Assembly (NCBI RefSeq): GCF_963855985.1
Contig: NC_087112.1
Location: 2,916,501-2,980,500, forward strand
Origin: Ostrinia nubilalis
Lineage: Eukaryota > Arthropoda > Insecta > Lepidoptera > Crambidae
Direction of reading: 5' to 3'
Length of the DNA: 64,000 bases
Shown: positions 33,082-45,297 of the stretch, one piece after another
Numbering within the stretch: position 1 is the stretch's first letter
How the letters are laid out: the number at the start of each line of letters is the position of its first letter
Notes under the pieces: generated by a model
Seen by the model: the letters and a program-made list of their open reading frames with translations, nothing else
Databases searched by the model: none
What the model was told of the DNA's origin: nothing
Position numbers and translations under genes: made by a program

Positions 33082-35349
33082 CTAGCTTTGGTCGCCCGCT
33101 ACGCGGGCTACAAAAGCTAGATCTGCGATGCTGGCCGCTCCGGGCTTCGCCCTACGCGGCGCTCGGCCTGCGGCCTCGCATTCGGAGCTCGGCCTTCGGC
33201 CTCGCAAAAATTACAGGGGGCGTTCTCGTTTGTCACGGTGCTCTTGTGCTTTTTTGACGCAACACAAGTAAATCTATGGCGACTGTCGGGATTTGAACCA
33301 TCGCTCGGCCTTCGGCCTCGCCTTTCTGTCTGTCACTGGGCTCTAGTCCTTTTTTGACGCATTAAAATTAACCTATGGCGACTCTCGGGCTTGTAACTAT
33401 CGCTCGGCCTTCGGCCTCGCCTTTTTCTACGTTAGCCAAGCCCCCCTGCATACAATTTGTATGGAGAATTTAGTTCCTTTAGGAAAACGGGTGAACGCTA
33501 GGCGGCCATCTTGGATTTCCAAAATTTTGCATTTTTGCCTTAATCTGGACCATTTTCCGCGCCGAATCCCATTTTTACTTTTTTTCTAACTACACCCAAT
33601 CCCGAATTCATTTGTTTCTACAATTCTTTATTCCTCCGTTGTCCCAAAACTTTGAGTTCCCCTAACTCCCAGTGTTGCCAGGTGATCGAGATAAAAATAG
33701 TCAAATGTCATTAGTTTGACCTATTTGCAGGAGGCGTCATCCAAATTTCTGACCGGAAGTCGTTATTTCCATTTTTTACATTTTTTGACCAAATCTTCCA
33801 AAGTATGGCAACACTGGAAATTTTAGTTTTCCCAAACGATACTCCTTGACAAACTACGTAATCGTCCAATACAACTTGACTTTCCCAAATGTTGCCAACT
33901 GCCCGAAAAATGCATTTGAAAAATCAGAAATCTGAAACTTTTTACAAAATGGCCGCCCGCTCAGCCGCCATCTTGATTTTCCATGATTTCGGATTTTTCC
34001 CATAATCTGGGTCGTATAACCGACCAAACCCCATTTTCAGATTTTCCCTGCCATATCTCCTTCTGTCCGTCCTTAACTTTAAAGACACCCATGTCGAAAA
34101 AAATACTTTTCCCCGTAGCTCCCAGTGTTGCCCGGTGATCGAGATGAAAATGGTCAAATGTCATTTGCACGACCCCTTTGCAGGAGGCGTCATCCAAATT
34201 TTTGACCGGAAGTCGTTATTTCTACTTTCGACATTTTTGGACCAAATCTCCCAAAGTGTGGCAACACTGGAGAAATTTCTTCACCCAAGCGAAACCTCTC
34301 GACAAGACACACAACCGCCTCATACAACTCGACTTTCCAAAATGTTGCCATGTAGTCGAAAAATGAATTCCAAAATTTCGAAATTTTCAACTTTTCACAA
34401 AATGGCCGCCCACGCCGCCGCCATCTTGATTTTCTGACATTTCGGATTTTTCCCATAATCTGGGTCGTATATCCGACCAAACGTCATTTTTATTTTTTTT
34501 CTGCCATTATTCTTTCTGTCTGTCACTAACTTTAAAGACACCCATGTCGCAAAAAAAACTTTTCCCCATAACTTTCAGTGTTGCCAGATTTTTTTGATAA
34601 AAATGGTGAAATGTCATTCGGGTCCCCAAATGTCACCAGACTGCATACCAAGTTTTTGGAATTTCTGGAAATTTCCATTTTCTACTATCCGGGGCCGTGG
34701 TGGAAAATTTTCTTCCAAAATGGTAGTTTTTTCCGATTCATGGCAACACTCGAATAACAGACCAACAATCGCCCGGAACATTGTACCCCACTCCGGTGTC
34801 GCCATCTACCGGAAAATTGCTACCAAAGTTTGGGAATTTTTTGATCGCAACAAAATGGCCGACGGCTCAGCCGCCATCTTGTTTTTTGATAATCTGTGAA
34901 TGTATCTCTTAAGAAGACTATACATGTCACAAATACTCAAAAGAAATTTTCAAAAACAATTGCGCATCTCGGAGTGACACCTCCCTAAAAACACCTCGAA
35001 ATCGCATTTTCAATCCAAGATGGCGGCGCGGCCATTTTGTTTTTCCGTTTTTTTCTCACATTTTTTAGCACACCTTGGCAACCCCAACCAACCACCAAAA
35101 AAGAAAAAATTCAGGACCAAAGACAGAAAAGTTTGAGTTTCAAAAAGTGCCGCCATTTTGTTTTTTGGTTCAAAAAATGTGGTAAAGCTGTCAGTCAAAA
35201 AATCTAGTTAAAAACAAACACTAACAATTTTACCCCTCTCCCCTCTAAATACCCTAAAAATACCCCTGATCAGTCAGTGAGTGAGTCAGTGGTAATCGAG
35301 CTTTATATATTATAGATAGAATCGAGCTTTATATATTATAGATTATAGA
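33082..35349 (-). mobile_element. Helitron-like unit 3 (2268 bp)
   Basis: Subrepeat anchors lie at 33670, 34123 and 34576, 453 bp apart. Its 5' border (high-coordinate end) is partly duplicated: the word ATCGAGCTTTATATATTATA occurs twice between about 35295 and 35345 before the junction with unit 4. Confidence 0.8.
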
Positions 35350-37580
35350 CTAGCTTTGGTCGCCCGCTACGCGGGCTACAAAAGCTAGATCTGCGATGCT
35401 GGCCGCTCCGGGCTTCGCCCTACGCGGCGCTCGGCCTGCGGCCTCGCATTCGGAGCTCGGCCTTCGGCCTCGCAAAAATTACAGGGGGTGTTTATTGTCT
35501 GTCACTGTGCTCTTGTGCTTTTTTGACGCAACACGAGTAAATCTATGGCGACTGTCGGGATTTGAACCATCGCTCGGCCTTCGGCCTCGCCTTTCTGTCC
35601 GTCACTGGGCTCTAGTCCTTTTTTGACGCATTAAAAATAAATCCATGGCGACTCACAGGCTTGTAACTATCGCTCAGCCTTCGGCCTCGCCTTTTTCTAC
35701 GTTAGCTAAGCCCCCCTGCATACAATTTGTATGGAGAATTTAGTCCCTTTAGGAAAACGGGTGAACGCTTGGCGGCCATCTTGGATTTCCAAAATTTTGC
35801 ATTTTTTCCTTAATCTGGACCATTTTCCGCGCCGAACCCCATTTTTACTTTTTATCTAACTTAACCCAATCCCGTAAAACAATTCCTTAAAACCACCCAT
35901 GTCCCAAAATTTTGAGTTTCCGTAACTCCCAGTGTTGCCAGGTCATCGAGCTAAAAATGGTCAAATGTCATTAATTTGACCTATTTGCAGGAGGCGTCAT
36001 CCAAATTTCTGACCGGAAGTCGTTATTTCCATTTTTTACATTTTTGGACCAAATCTCCCAAAGTATGGCAACACTGGAAATATTAGTTTTCCCAAACGAT
36101 ACTCCTTGACAAACTACGTAATCGCCCCATACAACCCGACTTTCCCAAATGTTGCCAACTGCCCGAAAAATGCATTTGAAAAATCAGAAATCTGAAACTT
36201 TTTACAAAATGGCCGCCCGCTCAGCCGCCATCTTGATTTTCTGACATTTCGGATTTTTCCCATAATCTGGGTCGTATAACCGACTAAACCTCATTTTTGG
36301 ATTTTTTCTCCCATATATCCTTCTATCCGTCCTTAACTTTAAAGACACCCATGTCGAAAAAAATACTTTTCCCCGTAGCTCCCAGTGTTGCCAGGTGATC
36401 GATACGGAAATGGTCAAATGTCATTTGCACGACCCCTTTGCAGGAGGTGTCATCTAAATTTCTGAGCGGAAGTTGTTATTTCTACTTTCGACATTTTTGG
36501 ACCAAATCTCCTAAAGTATGGCAACACTGGAGAAATTTCTTCACCCAAGTGAAACCTCTCGACAAGACACACAACCGCCTCATACAAGTCGACTTTCCCA
36601 AATGTTGCCAACTACTCGAAAAATGAATTCCAAAATTTCGAAATTTTCAACTTTTTACAAAATGGCCGCCCACGCCGCCGCCATCTTGATTTTTTGACAT
36701 TTCGGATATTTCCCATAGTCTGGGTCGTATATCCAACCAAACGTCACTTTTATTTTTTTTCTGCCATAATTCTTTCTGTCTGTCACTAACTTTAAAGTCA
36801 CCCATGTCGCAAAAAAAACTTTTCCCCGTAACTTTCAGTGTTGCCAGACTTTTTTGATAAAAATGGTGAAATGTCATTCGAGTCCCCAAACGTCACCAAA
36901 CTGCATACCAAGTTTTTGGAATTTTTGGAAATTTCCATTTTCTACTATCCGGGGCCGTGGTGGAAAATTTTCTACCAAAATGGTAGTTTTTACCGATTCA
37001 TGGCAACACTCGAATAACAGACAAACAATCGCCCGGAACATTGTACCCTACTCCGGTGTCGCCATCTGCCGGGAAATTGCTACCAAAGTTTGGAAATTTT
37101 TTGATCGCAACAAAATGGCCGACGGCTCAGCCGCCATCTTGTTTTTTGATAATCTGTGAATAAGACTCTAAAGAAGACTATACATGTCACAAGAACTCAA
37201 AAGAAATTTTAAAAAACAATTGCGCATCTCGGAATGACACCTCCCTAAAAACACCCCGAAATCGCATTTTCAATCCAAGATGGCGGCGCGGCCATTTTGT
37301 TTTTCCGTTTTTTTCTCACATTTTTGAACACACCTTGGCAACCCCACTTAACACTCAAAAAAGAAAAAATTCAGGACCAAAGACAGAAAAGTTTGTGTTT
37401 CAAAAAGTGCCGCCATTTTGTTTTTTGGTTCAAAAAATCTAAAAAACCTGGGTGTCGAAAAATCTAGTTTGAGATAAACACCTACAATTTTACCCCTCTC
37501 CCCTCTAAATACCCCAAAAATACCCCTGATCAGTCAGTGAGTCAGTCAGTCAGTGGTAATCGAGCTTTATATATTATAGA
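35350..37580 (-). mobile_element. Helitron-like unit 4 (2231 bp)
   Basis: Complete termini and the same internal plan as unit 2. The CGCTCAGCC variant near 35672 and other scattered substitutions distinguish it from its neighbours. Confidence 0.8.
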
Positions 37581-39821
37581 CTAGCTTTGGTCGCCCGCTA
37601 CGCGGGCTACAAAAGCTAGATCTGCGATGCTGGCCGCTCCGGGCTTCGCCCTACGCGGCGCTCGGCCTGCGGCCTCGCATTCGGAGCTCGGCCTTCGGCC
37701 TCGCAAAAATTACACGGGGCGTTGTCGTTTGTCACGGTGCTCTTGTGCTTTTTTGACGCAACACAAGTAAATCTATGGCGACTGTCGGGATTTGAACCAT
37801 CGCTCGGCCTTCGGCCTCGCCTTTCTGTCTGTCACTGGGCTCTAGTCCTTTTTTGACGCATTAAAAATAAATCTATGGCGACTCACAGGCTTTAAACTAT
37901 CGCTCGGCCTTCGGCCTCGCCTTTTTCTACGTTAGCTAAGCCCCCCTGCATACAATTTGTATGGAGAATTTAGTCCCTTTAGGAAAACGGGTGAACGCTT
38001 GGCGGCCATCTTGGATTTCCAAAATTTTGCATTTTTTCCTTAATCTGGACCATTTTCCGCGCCGAACCCCATTTTCACTTTTTTTCTAACTTCACCCAAT
38101 CCCGAATTCATTTGTTTCTACAATTCCTTATTCCTCCGTTGTCTCAAAACTTTGAGTTCCCCTAACTCCCAGTGTTGCCAGGTGATCGAGTTGAAAATGG
38201 TCAAATGTCATTAGTTTGACCTATTTGCAGGAGGCGTCATCCAAATTTTTGACCGGAAGTCGTTATTTTTATTTTTTACATTTTTGGACCAAATCTCTCA
38301 AAGTATGGCAACACTGGAAATTTTCGTTTTTCCAAGCGATACTCCTTAACAAACTACGTAATCGCCTCATACAACCCGACTTTCTCAGATGTTGCCAACT
38401 ACCTGAAAAATGCATTTGAAAAATCAGAAATCTGAAACTTTTTACAAAATGGCCGCTCACTCGGTCGCCATCTTGATTTTCCATGATTTCGGATTTTTCC
38501 CATAATCTGGGTCGTATAACCGACCAAACCCCATTTTCAGATTTTCCCTTCCATATCTCCTTCTGTCCGTCCTTAACTTTAAAGACACCCATGTCGAAAA
38601 AAATACTTTTCCCCGTAGCTCCCAGTGTTGCCAGGTGATCGAGATGAAAATGGTCAAATGTCATTTGCACGACCCCTTTGCAGGAGGCGTCGTCCAAATT
38701 TTTGACCGGAAGTCGTTATTTCTACTTTCGACATTTTTGGACCAAATCTCCCAAAGTGTGGCAACACTGGAGAAATTTCTTCACCCAAGCGAAACCTCTT
38801 GACAGGACACACAACCGTCTCATACAACTCGACTTTCCAAAATGTTGCCATGTACTCGAAAAATGAATTCCAATATTTCGAAATTTTCAACTTTTCACAA
38901 AATGGCCGCCCGCTCAGCCGCCATCTTGATTTTCTGACATTTCGGATTTTTCCCATAATCTGGGTCGTATATCCGACCAAACGTCATTTTTATTTTTTTT
39001 CTGCCACAATTCTTTCTGTCTGTCACTAACTTTAAAGTCACCCATGTCGCAAAAAAAACTTTTCCCCATAACTTTCAGTGTTGCCAGACTTTTTTCATAA
39101 AAATGGTGAAATGTCATTCTGGTCCCCAAACGTCACCAAACTGCATACCAAGTTTTTGGAATTTTTGGAAATTTCCATTTTCTACTATCCGGGGCCGTGG
39201 TGGAAAATTTTCTTCCAAAATGGTAGTTTTTTCCTATTCATGGCAACACTCGAACAACAGACCAACAATCGCCCGGAACATTGTACCCCACTCCGGTGTC
39301 GCCATCTATTCGAAATTTGGTGTCAAAGTTTGGGAATTTTTTGATCGCAACAAAATGGCCGACGGCTCAGCCGCCATCTTGTTTTTTGATAATCTGTGAA
39401 TGGGGCTCTGAAGCAGACTATACATGTAACAAATACTCAAAAGAATTTTTCAAAAACAATTGCGCATCAAAAAGTTACACCTCCCCAAAAACACCCCTGA
39501 AATCGCGTTTTCAATCCAAGATGGCGGCGCGGCCATTTTGTTTTTCCATTTTTTTCTCACATTTTTGAACACACCTTGGCAACCCTAATAAACTCCCAAA
39601 AAGGAAAAAATTCAGGACCAAAGACAAAAAAGTTTGTGTTTCAAAAAGTGCCGCCATTTTGTTTTTTGGTTCAAAAAATCTAAAAAACCTGGGTGTCAAA
39701 AAATCTAGTAAAAAATAAACACCAACAATTTTACCCCCCTCCCCTCTAAATACCCCAAAAATACCCCTGATCAGTCAGTGAGTGAGTGAGTCAGTGGTAA
39801 TCGAGCTTTATATATTATAGA
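37581..39821 (-). mobile_element. Helitron-like unit 5 (2241 bp), 5'-most on the minus strand
   Basis: Its high-coordinate end is the outer 5' terminus of the array: TCTATAATATATAAA on the minus strand, preceded by A. A 142-codon minus frame (38269-38697) corresponds to the one in unit 2. Confidence 0.8.
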
Positions 39822-39842
39822 TATAGATAGATAGATAGAGTA
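39822..39842. repeat. Short (GATA)n microsatellite at the array edge
   Basis: TATAGATAGATAGATAGAG directly follows the last unit and may have grown from the ATTATAGATA border. Confidence 0.7.
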
Positions 39843-42320
39843 ATAGAATGGGGCCAATTTTTGGAAGAAAAATATTTAAAAATTCAATGCAGTGACTTGG
39901 CCCGTGGACCAATCTAAAACTTTGCCAAGTCACTGAAAGACTAGTCGCACTGTTGGTACTTGTCAACTTTATTCGGTCCTACAAAATCCGTCAAGTCCGT
40001 CTCAAAACGTCTAATTCGAAGAGCCTTTATGAGGTCATCCGTCCATGTACTCAGTGGAATTTAAAGAGGCCTAGTATATTCAAGCACTAGAACTATGCCA
40101 AAGTTTTATCAATACAGTCGTCATATAAAATGTTTTATCTCGCCAATCTCGCTGTATACTTGCTCGTGTATTTATTGAAAACCCTTCGTTCTGCGATCGC
40201 AAAGAAACGACTTCGAACACGCGAGGGTACAGTTGCGGACAAGGAAAGTGGCCACGGATTTTTTTGGAATTTATTTAGGAAAAGAAGCAGCTGAAAAATA
40301 CTTATTTCTTCAAAAAGACTAGGTTATTATTTGAAATATTTACATTGGATACACGTAATGTTGCAATAATTGGTTAACTAGATTTCCGTTTTTAGATGAT
40401 TATTGTTACATACATAACATGGTGCGTTCATTGCAACATTACAGCTTATTTTGATTTTAACTCAGTTGTATTTCCAAAAAAATTCAAGTCATGTAAGTAC
40501 ACAGAACATTTATTTACATATAAAAAAGTTTTAAGTTGTTTTATTTCGCAGCGAATTATCATAAAACTATAGTTACTATTATTACAGTAAAGTGTGGCAT
40601 ATAGATATTATTAAATACATACAGATGCTACTAAGCTTCAGTACCTATCCTACTTAGTTACGAAGGTAAAGTATTACTTAAGAATTTACCTCAAAAAGTA
40701 AATCCGCTCTTGGAGGATACTCCCACATCTTGGATGAAAAAGCTCAAAAAATAACACAAAATGCTTAAAAACAACAAGCTTCCTTGTGAAGCAACAGGAT
40801 GATACTGATAGGAATATTCATTTTTGCTCCCGTTTTCAGGAAGGAAAACATTGAAAAACAACTTAGTTTTGTTCGAAAAATATCAATTATTTTATTTGTG
40901 TCGTTGTTTTATTTCAAACAACTTATTTCCTTGTTTATTACATATTTTTTATCTCATTAGTTATCCACTTTTTTCCGCAGATAAAATGCTTATTTTCCGC
41001 TTTGTATGTTGCGTAATGGTAGTCATTTCTATATTAAGCTTCAGTATTGAATTTTATTACTTTAATAACTGGCATTTTGTAAATCAGATGGAAATCGCTT
41101 AGTTTTTACATTAATTACTAATTTAACTAACTCTGCCCTCTCACGACTTCTTACAAATTAAAAATCGATTTCCTGATTGGGACTACTTACAAAGTTTTCG
41201 AGTAGAGAGTCGATAAATACTTTTAAAAAAATTAGACTACAAAAGTCTTTGATTGTTTATTATTTCTCTAGTTTCATTGTGAATATTTTTTTTATATGAA
41301 CAAACTGAAAAACCAAACGTGAAGGAAAACATAAACATAATGATATTAAGTCGTTATAATTAAAATTTTGTGAATCATTTTATAGGTAATTGTTAAAAAC
41401 CTAAATAAAAATATATTCCGGGAAAATGTTAGGTAAACCTGATTATTTTTATACGCATCTGTATTTTTCCTTTACGAGTGTACACTTTTATTCCGTACCT
41501 ATGTTAGCTTAAAAAATAACTTGCAAAAAACATCTGTAAATTGTAATTTTAATAATAACATGATGTCAAATACATAATAATGCATGGATATTGATTCTTT
41601 ATGATTTATGGGAAATAAAAGGATTATTGTTTTTATTTGTATATCTCCTGTTGATAAGCACGCCGCGGAGGCCGGTACTTTTGGAAGGCGTTCATGAGGA
41701 TACAGATCCAACACGAAAATAATAATTATAAAGTAATTTTGTTACAAAATTGTGTGTACCAATTTCTTTGCTCGCGAGTGTAGCCCTTTCACGCGTGTTA
41801 GAAAGTGGAACTAGACGGTTTGATCACGCAACTAAGAAATTGCAAAGAATTTATGCCCGATGCGGCTACGGTCTAAAGTTCGACTCCCGGAAGGGCAGCC
41901 ACGAATTTGATATCTAGCAATTTGAGAAGCCAGTACTGTAATGTCTTTCGAACATGATACTTATTTGTGGTTTCATTTTTGCAATTTCTGTACGAACGAA
42001 ATGTATGGGAATTAGGCTTCTGTAAGTTGTGTAATTTTGTTCGTGGGGTGTTTGAGGTTCTTGGGTTTGATTGTTTTGGCGAGCATTGTATTGGCAGTGT
42101 AAAAGCGCTTTTTAAGAGCTATTTCCCAATTCAATGGCAGTAACTTTTTTAGTTTCTGTAAAATAGCATTAACGGAAAAAATTAGGTTAAATAAACCAAT
42201 TTTAAATAAAACTGGCAAGAAGAAAGAAAAATTCTATTACTTCAGTAAAAAAAAAACATTAAAGAAAATATCCCAAAACTTGAAGAACAAAATCTGTTTT
42301 TGTATAATACTGGCAAGAAA
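39843..42320. other. Non-coding DNA; possible degraded tRNA-derived SINE piece
   Basis: Mostly AT-rich and featureless. Near 41870-41900, GCGGCTACGGTCTAAAGTTC and GACTCCCGG contain a B-box-like word (AGTTCGACTCCC), which could be a SINE relic, but no full tRNA fold is seen. Confidence 0.3.
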
Positions 42321-43063
42321 GAAGAACGGTCATCTGTGACCCAGGCCCGACAGAAACGAGACATACCTCAGTTTTTTTGTCATGTCTTAATTAGTTAAAT
42401 TATATTTTTTTTTAATTCGAAATCTATGTATAACACCAAAATATTACCCTTTGTTTTTGTTCAGGCGTTATACAAAAACTAATACAAAATGCCTATTTAT
42501 CACCAAAATTGGTAAATGTATCTACCTAAATGTCTATTACAGCTGCTATGGAATGTATCTAGGTGACCTGGAGATGCAGCCGGATTATACAGGGTGGAAA
42601 CGAGAAGTTACAAAATCCATAAATTCAATGTTACCAGCTTCCATAATCTGTAACCTATTATTGGTACCATTTGAAAGAGCTCGTGAAGCACTTTCAGAAT
42701 CAGTAACTTGTTTTTCGATATCTTGTATAGTTTAGAAATAATCGAGTGAGATCACTTATCGTTCCAAATGTATAACCACCCTGTATAATCCGGTTGTATC
42801 TCCAGGTTACCTAGATACATTCCATAGCAGCTGTAATAGACATTTAGGTACATACATTTACCAATTTTGGTGATAAATAGGCATTTTGTATTAGTTTTTG
42901 TATAACGCCTGAACAATAACAAAGGGTAATATTTTGGTGTTATACATAGATTTCGAATATAAAAAATATATAATTTAACTAATTAAGACATGACAAAAAA
43001 ACTGAGGTATGTCTCGTTTCTGTCGGGTCTGGGTTTTTTTTGTATGGGGCGTGACCGTTCTTC
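42321..43063. mobile_element. Large palindrome (about 275-bp arms) around a central element
   Basis: The left arm begins GAAGAACGGTCA and the right arm ends TGACCGTTCTTC. The arms are nearly perfect complements through CCCGACAGAAACGAGACATA, AACACCAAAATATTACCCTT, TTATCACCAAAATTGGTAAA and GCTGCTATGGAATGTATCTA up to the apex GGATTATA. Weaker inverted similarity may continue outside (ACTGG and TTACACCAGT). The apex holds the element at 42590-42783. No transposase is seen. Confidence 0.85.
42590..42783. mobile_element. TA-flanked CAGGGTGGAAACG-family element at the apex of the palindrome
   Basis: Starts CAGGGTGGAAACGAGAAG and ends CCACCCTG, with TA on both sides (42588-42589, 42784-42785). Its body matches the right half of 7175-7853 (CTGTAACCTATTATTGGTAC, GAAAGAGCTCGTGAAGCACT, ATCTTGTATAGTTTAGAAAT). 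It is a 194-bp deleted relative, with the right terminus altered by TCCAAATGTATAA. Confidence 0.8.
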
Positions 43064-43383
43064 TTTTTCGTTTACACCAGTAAAAAACACTAAAGAGGTT
43101 TACATTCCATTTGAATAAAGAACAAAAAATCTGTTCCATGACATAATTTTGAGTTCACAAACCGAGGGCGGCCGGGAAAGCGGAAAGTCGCAGTGTCCAA
43201 TAAAAACAAAAAGAGTGACGTTCAACCATCCCGCGGTAAGCGACACTGAATAAAACGATCGTGCCGGTAGGGGTGGCGGGACTCTTAGAAAATATTTTTT
43301 TGCTAAAAAATAGGATTTTTTGAAAACTTAAAAAAAAAATTGTAAAGAATGATTAGGACTAACGCATTCTAGAAATTAATTTA

Positions 43384-43576
43384 TCCTACTTATAATATTA
43401 TAAATGCGGATGTTTGGATGTCTGAATGTCTGGATGTTTGTTACTCTTTCACGCAAAAACTACTAAACGGATTTTGATGAAACTTTACAGTATTGTTGTT
43501 TATAATCCAGAATAACATATAGGATATTATTTATGACGATCTGTGTCACGCGGATGAAGCCGCGGGCAAAAGCTAG
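43384..43576 (+). mobile_element. Lep1-like non-autonomous Helitron
   Basis: Starts TCCTACTTATAATATTATAA and ends GCCGCGGGCAAAAG then CTAG; flanked by A and T. Close sister of the copies at 16106 and 49815, with a short internal GTCTGAAT duplication near its 5' end. Confidence 0.9.
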
Positions 43577-44629
43577 TGACCAATAAATTAATCACACAAT
43601 CCATATTTAATTTATTGGAGGTACAAATTTACAAATTACTCATATTCTTTGTTTATTAAAATGTTTAATAAAATTTTGGTGATAAGTTATTGATAGCAAA
43701 ATAAGTCAATAACAAATATACGTACCTAATGGTACGATTAAATAATAACCATTATTAGTTTAAATTACTAGTTGATAAAGTAGGATTGATTATTTTTATT
43801 TATAACCATTACAGGAAAAATATAAAAAATACGGAAAATATTATGTAAATTGTACTGTTTTATTAAAATTTTGCCAGTAGTTTTTCTAAAATTAAACTCT
43901 GGGGAATTGTATTCTAATATAAAATAGGTATATTTGTATATTATGGCCAATTAATAATATTTTCGCTATCATAGAAATGTTGACGAATAAGGATGTTCAA
44001 ATTAATGTTAGAATAAATTATAAACATTTCCTTTATAAAGCAAATTATTTTGCATAAATAATAATATATGCTCAATACATCATTTCAAATTATATGAAAT
44101 ATTTCATAATTTCATGACTTTATTTAAATTAATAATGATAATAATAACAGTTTTCGAAATCGATTGAATTATTAGTCCTACTAAGGCTTATTTAAAACTG
44201 CTTAATTACAGCCCAAAACCTAATTAATAAAATATTCGCGCAACACAGCAATCTTTCAAAAAAATAACAAAAAAGTGTGAAATAAAAAAACCGTTTACCG
44301 AAGTGGCCCGGCTAAGTAAACTGGCGGACAACCCTCAGGGTATAATTAGCGTCATAAAAAATTGAGCGCTGCGCATAAAAACGCTATGAAAAATGCACAG
44401 TTCATTTTAACAAATTGTACGCAGTCGCTATTACGGGTCTATTAAGAAAAATTACTTCCCTGCGCACGTTACCGGGTTTTAGGGAAATGGGAGAGTTTAG
44501 ATGTGTTTGTGATTTGTGCCCGTGGGAAACGGGGAAAATGTTGTTTTGACCGCTTTTGAGTATTAAGCCTTTATTTCGTATTGAAAAAGACGTGAAAACT
44601 GATTGTATGGAGGAATGGCTTTGATTAAA
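43577..44629. other. Very AT-rich non-coding DNA
   Basis: No coding or repeat signature was recognised; only chance frames occur. Confidence 0.4.
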
Positions 44630-45297
44630 AAAACTCATTAAAACTCATTTATTTCTGTAAATAGGCTTAAAAAAAGCACTTTTACACGTCCCAGTATTAA
44701 CCCTACCACTGCTTCAGGACAATAAATGGGCCAGTGCTGAGAAGAAGCAGCGCAAGAAACTCAGTCACTATTGTCAGCCTCTTTTTCAAAGGTTTACATG
44801 CTTTAAAATGTACAAAGTTATAAATATTTATGCGAGCTAGGCAGTAACGTATCCCAAACATTTTTATCTTTTAAATAATCATCGACTTTATAGTAGCCCT
44901 TTTTCATTAAGGTACTTTTAATATGTGCTTTGAATTTATGAATGGGTAGTTCTACAACAGTTTGTGGTAATTTATTAAAGAATTTAATACATTTTCCCAT
45001 AAATGAATTACCAATCTTATGCAATCTGAAATTTGGAACGGCAAGTTTATTTTTGTTTCTTGTATTAAAGTTATGCAAATCGCTCTTTTTCGTGAATTGC
45101 TCTATATTTTTGCGGACATATAAAAGGTTTTCATAAATGAACTGTGAAGCTACTGTCAGTATGTTTATTTCCTTAAAAAAATCTTTCAAGGAAAATCGGG
45201 GTCCAAGGTTATAAATGGCCCGCACTGCTCTCTTCTGCAGAACAAACACAGTTTCAATGTCCGCGGCTGAGCCCCACAACAATATGCCGTATGACAT
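44630..45297 (-). pseudogene. Non-LTR retrotransposon: C-terminal end of reverse-transcriptase protein plus 3' tail
   Basis: The minus frame 45297-44818 (159 codons) begins SYGILLWGSAADIETVFVLQ, continues with KRAVRAIYNLGPR, LTVASQFIYENLLYVRKN, NFNTRNKNKL and IKFFNKLP and ends just after a conserved YYKVDDYL-like segment. This is the widely conserved region that follows the polymerase domain in CR1/Jockey-like insect elements. The polymerase itself is missing, so the copy is 5'-truncated. Downstream (44817-44630) lies the 3' untranslated part, ending in a repeated ATGAGTTTTA tail. The frame is intact over the remaining part, which suggests a recent insertion. Confidence 0.8.

Larger units (their letters stand above)
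28387..39821 (-). repeat. Head-to-tail array of five Helitron-like units (11.4 kb)
   Basis: Five units of 2227-2468 bp follow each other in one orientation. On the minus strand each unit begins TCTATAATATATAAAGCTCG and ends GCCCGCGTAGCGGGC (6-bp stem), GACCAAAG, CTAG. Three junctions read CTAG directly followed by TCTATAATATATAAA; the unit 3/4 junction carries a short duplication. The array is bounded by A before the first TC and T after the last CTAG, so it occupies a single Helitron-type AT site. The units are highly similar to each other, so the array is young or homogenised. No Rep/helicase is encoded. Open frames of 60-144 codons recur on both strands but are broken at different places in different units, so they are not taken as genes. 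Confidence 0.85.

Noticed and set aside
29263..39699. Dozens of recurring 60-144-codon frames in the tandem array
   Set aside because: They recur because the units are near-identical. They occur on both strands over the same bases and are interrupted at different places in different units, for example 78 codons in units 1 and 3 against 142-144 in units 2 and 5.
28387..39821. CRISPR-like or satellite-DNA interpretation of the regular array
   Set aside because: The units are 2.2 kb, not short repeats with spacers, and have precise Helitron termini, so a transposon multimer explains them better than a plain satellite.
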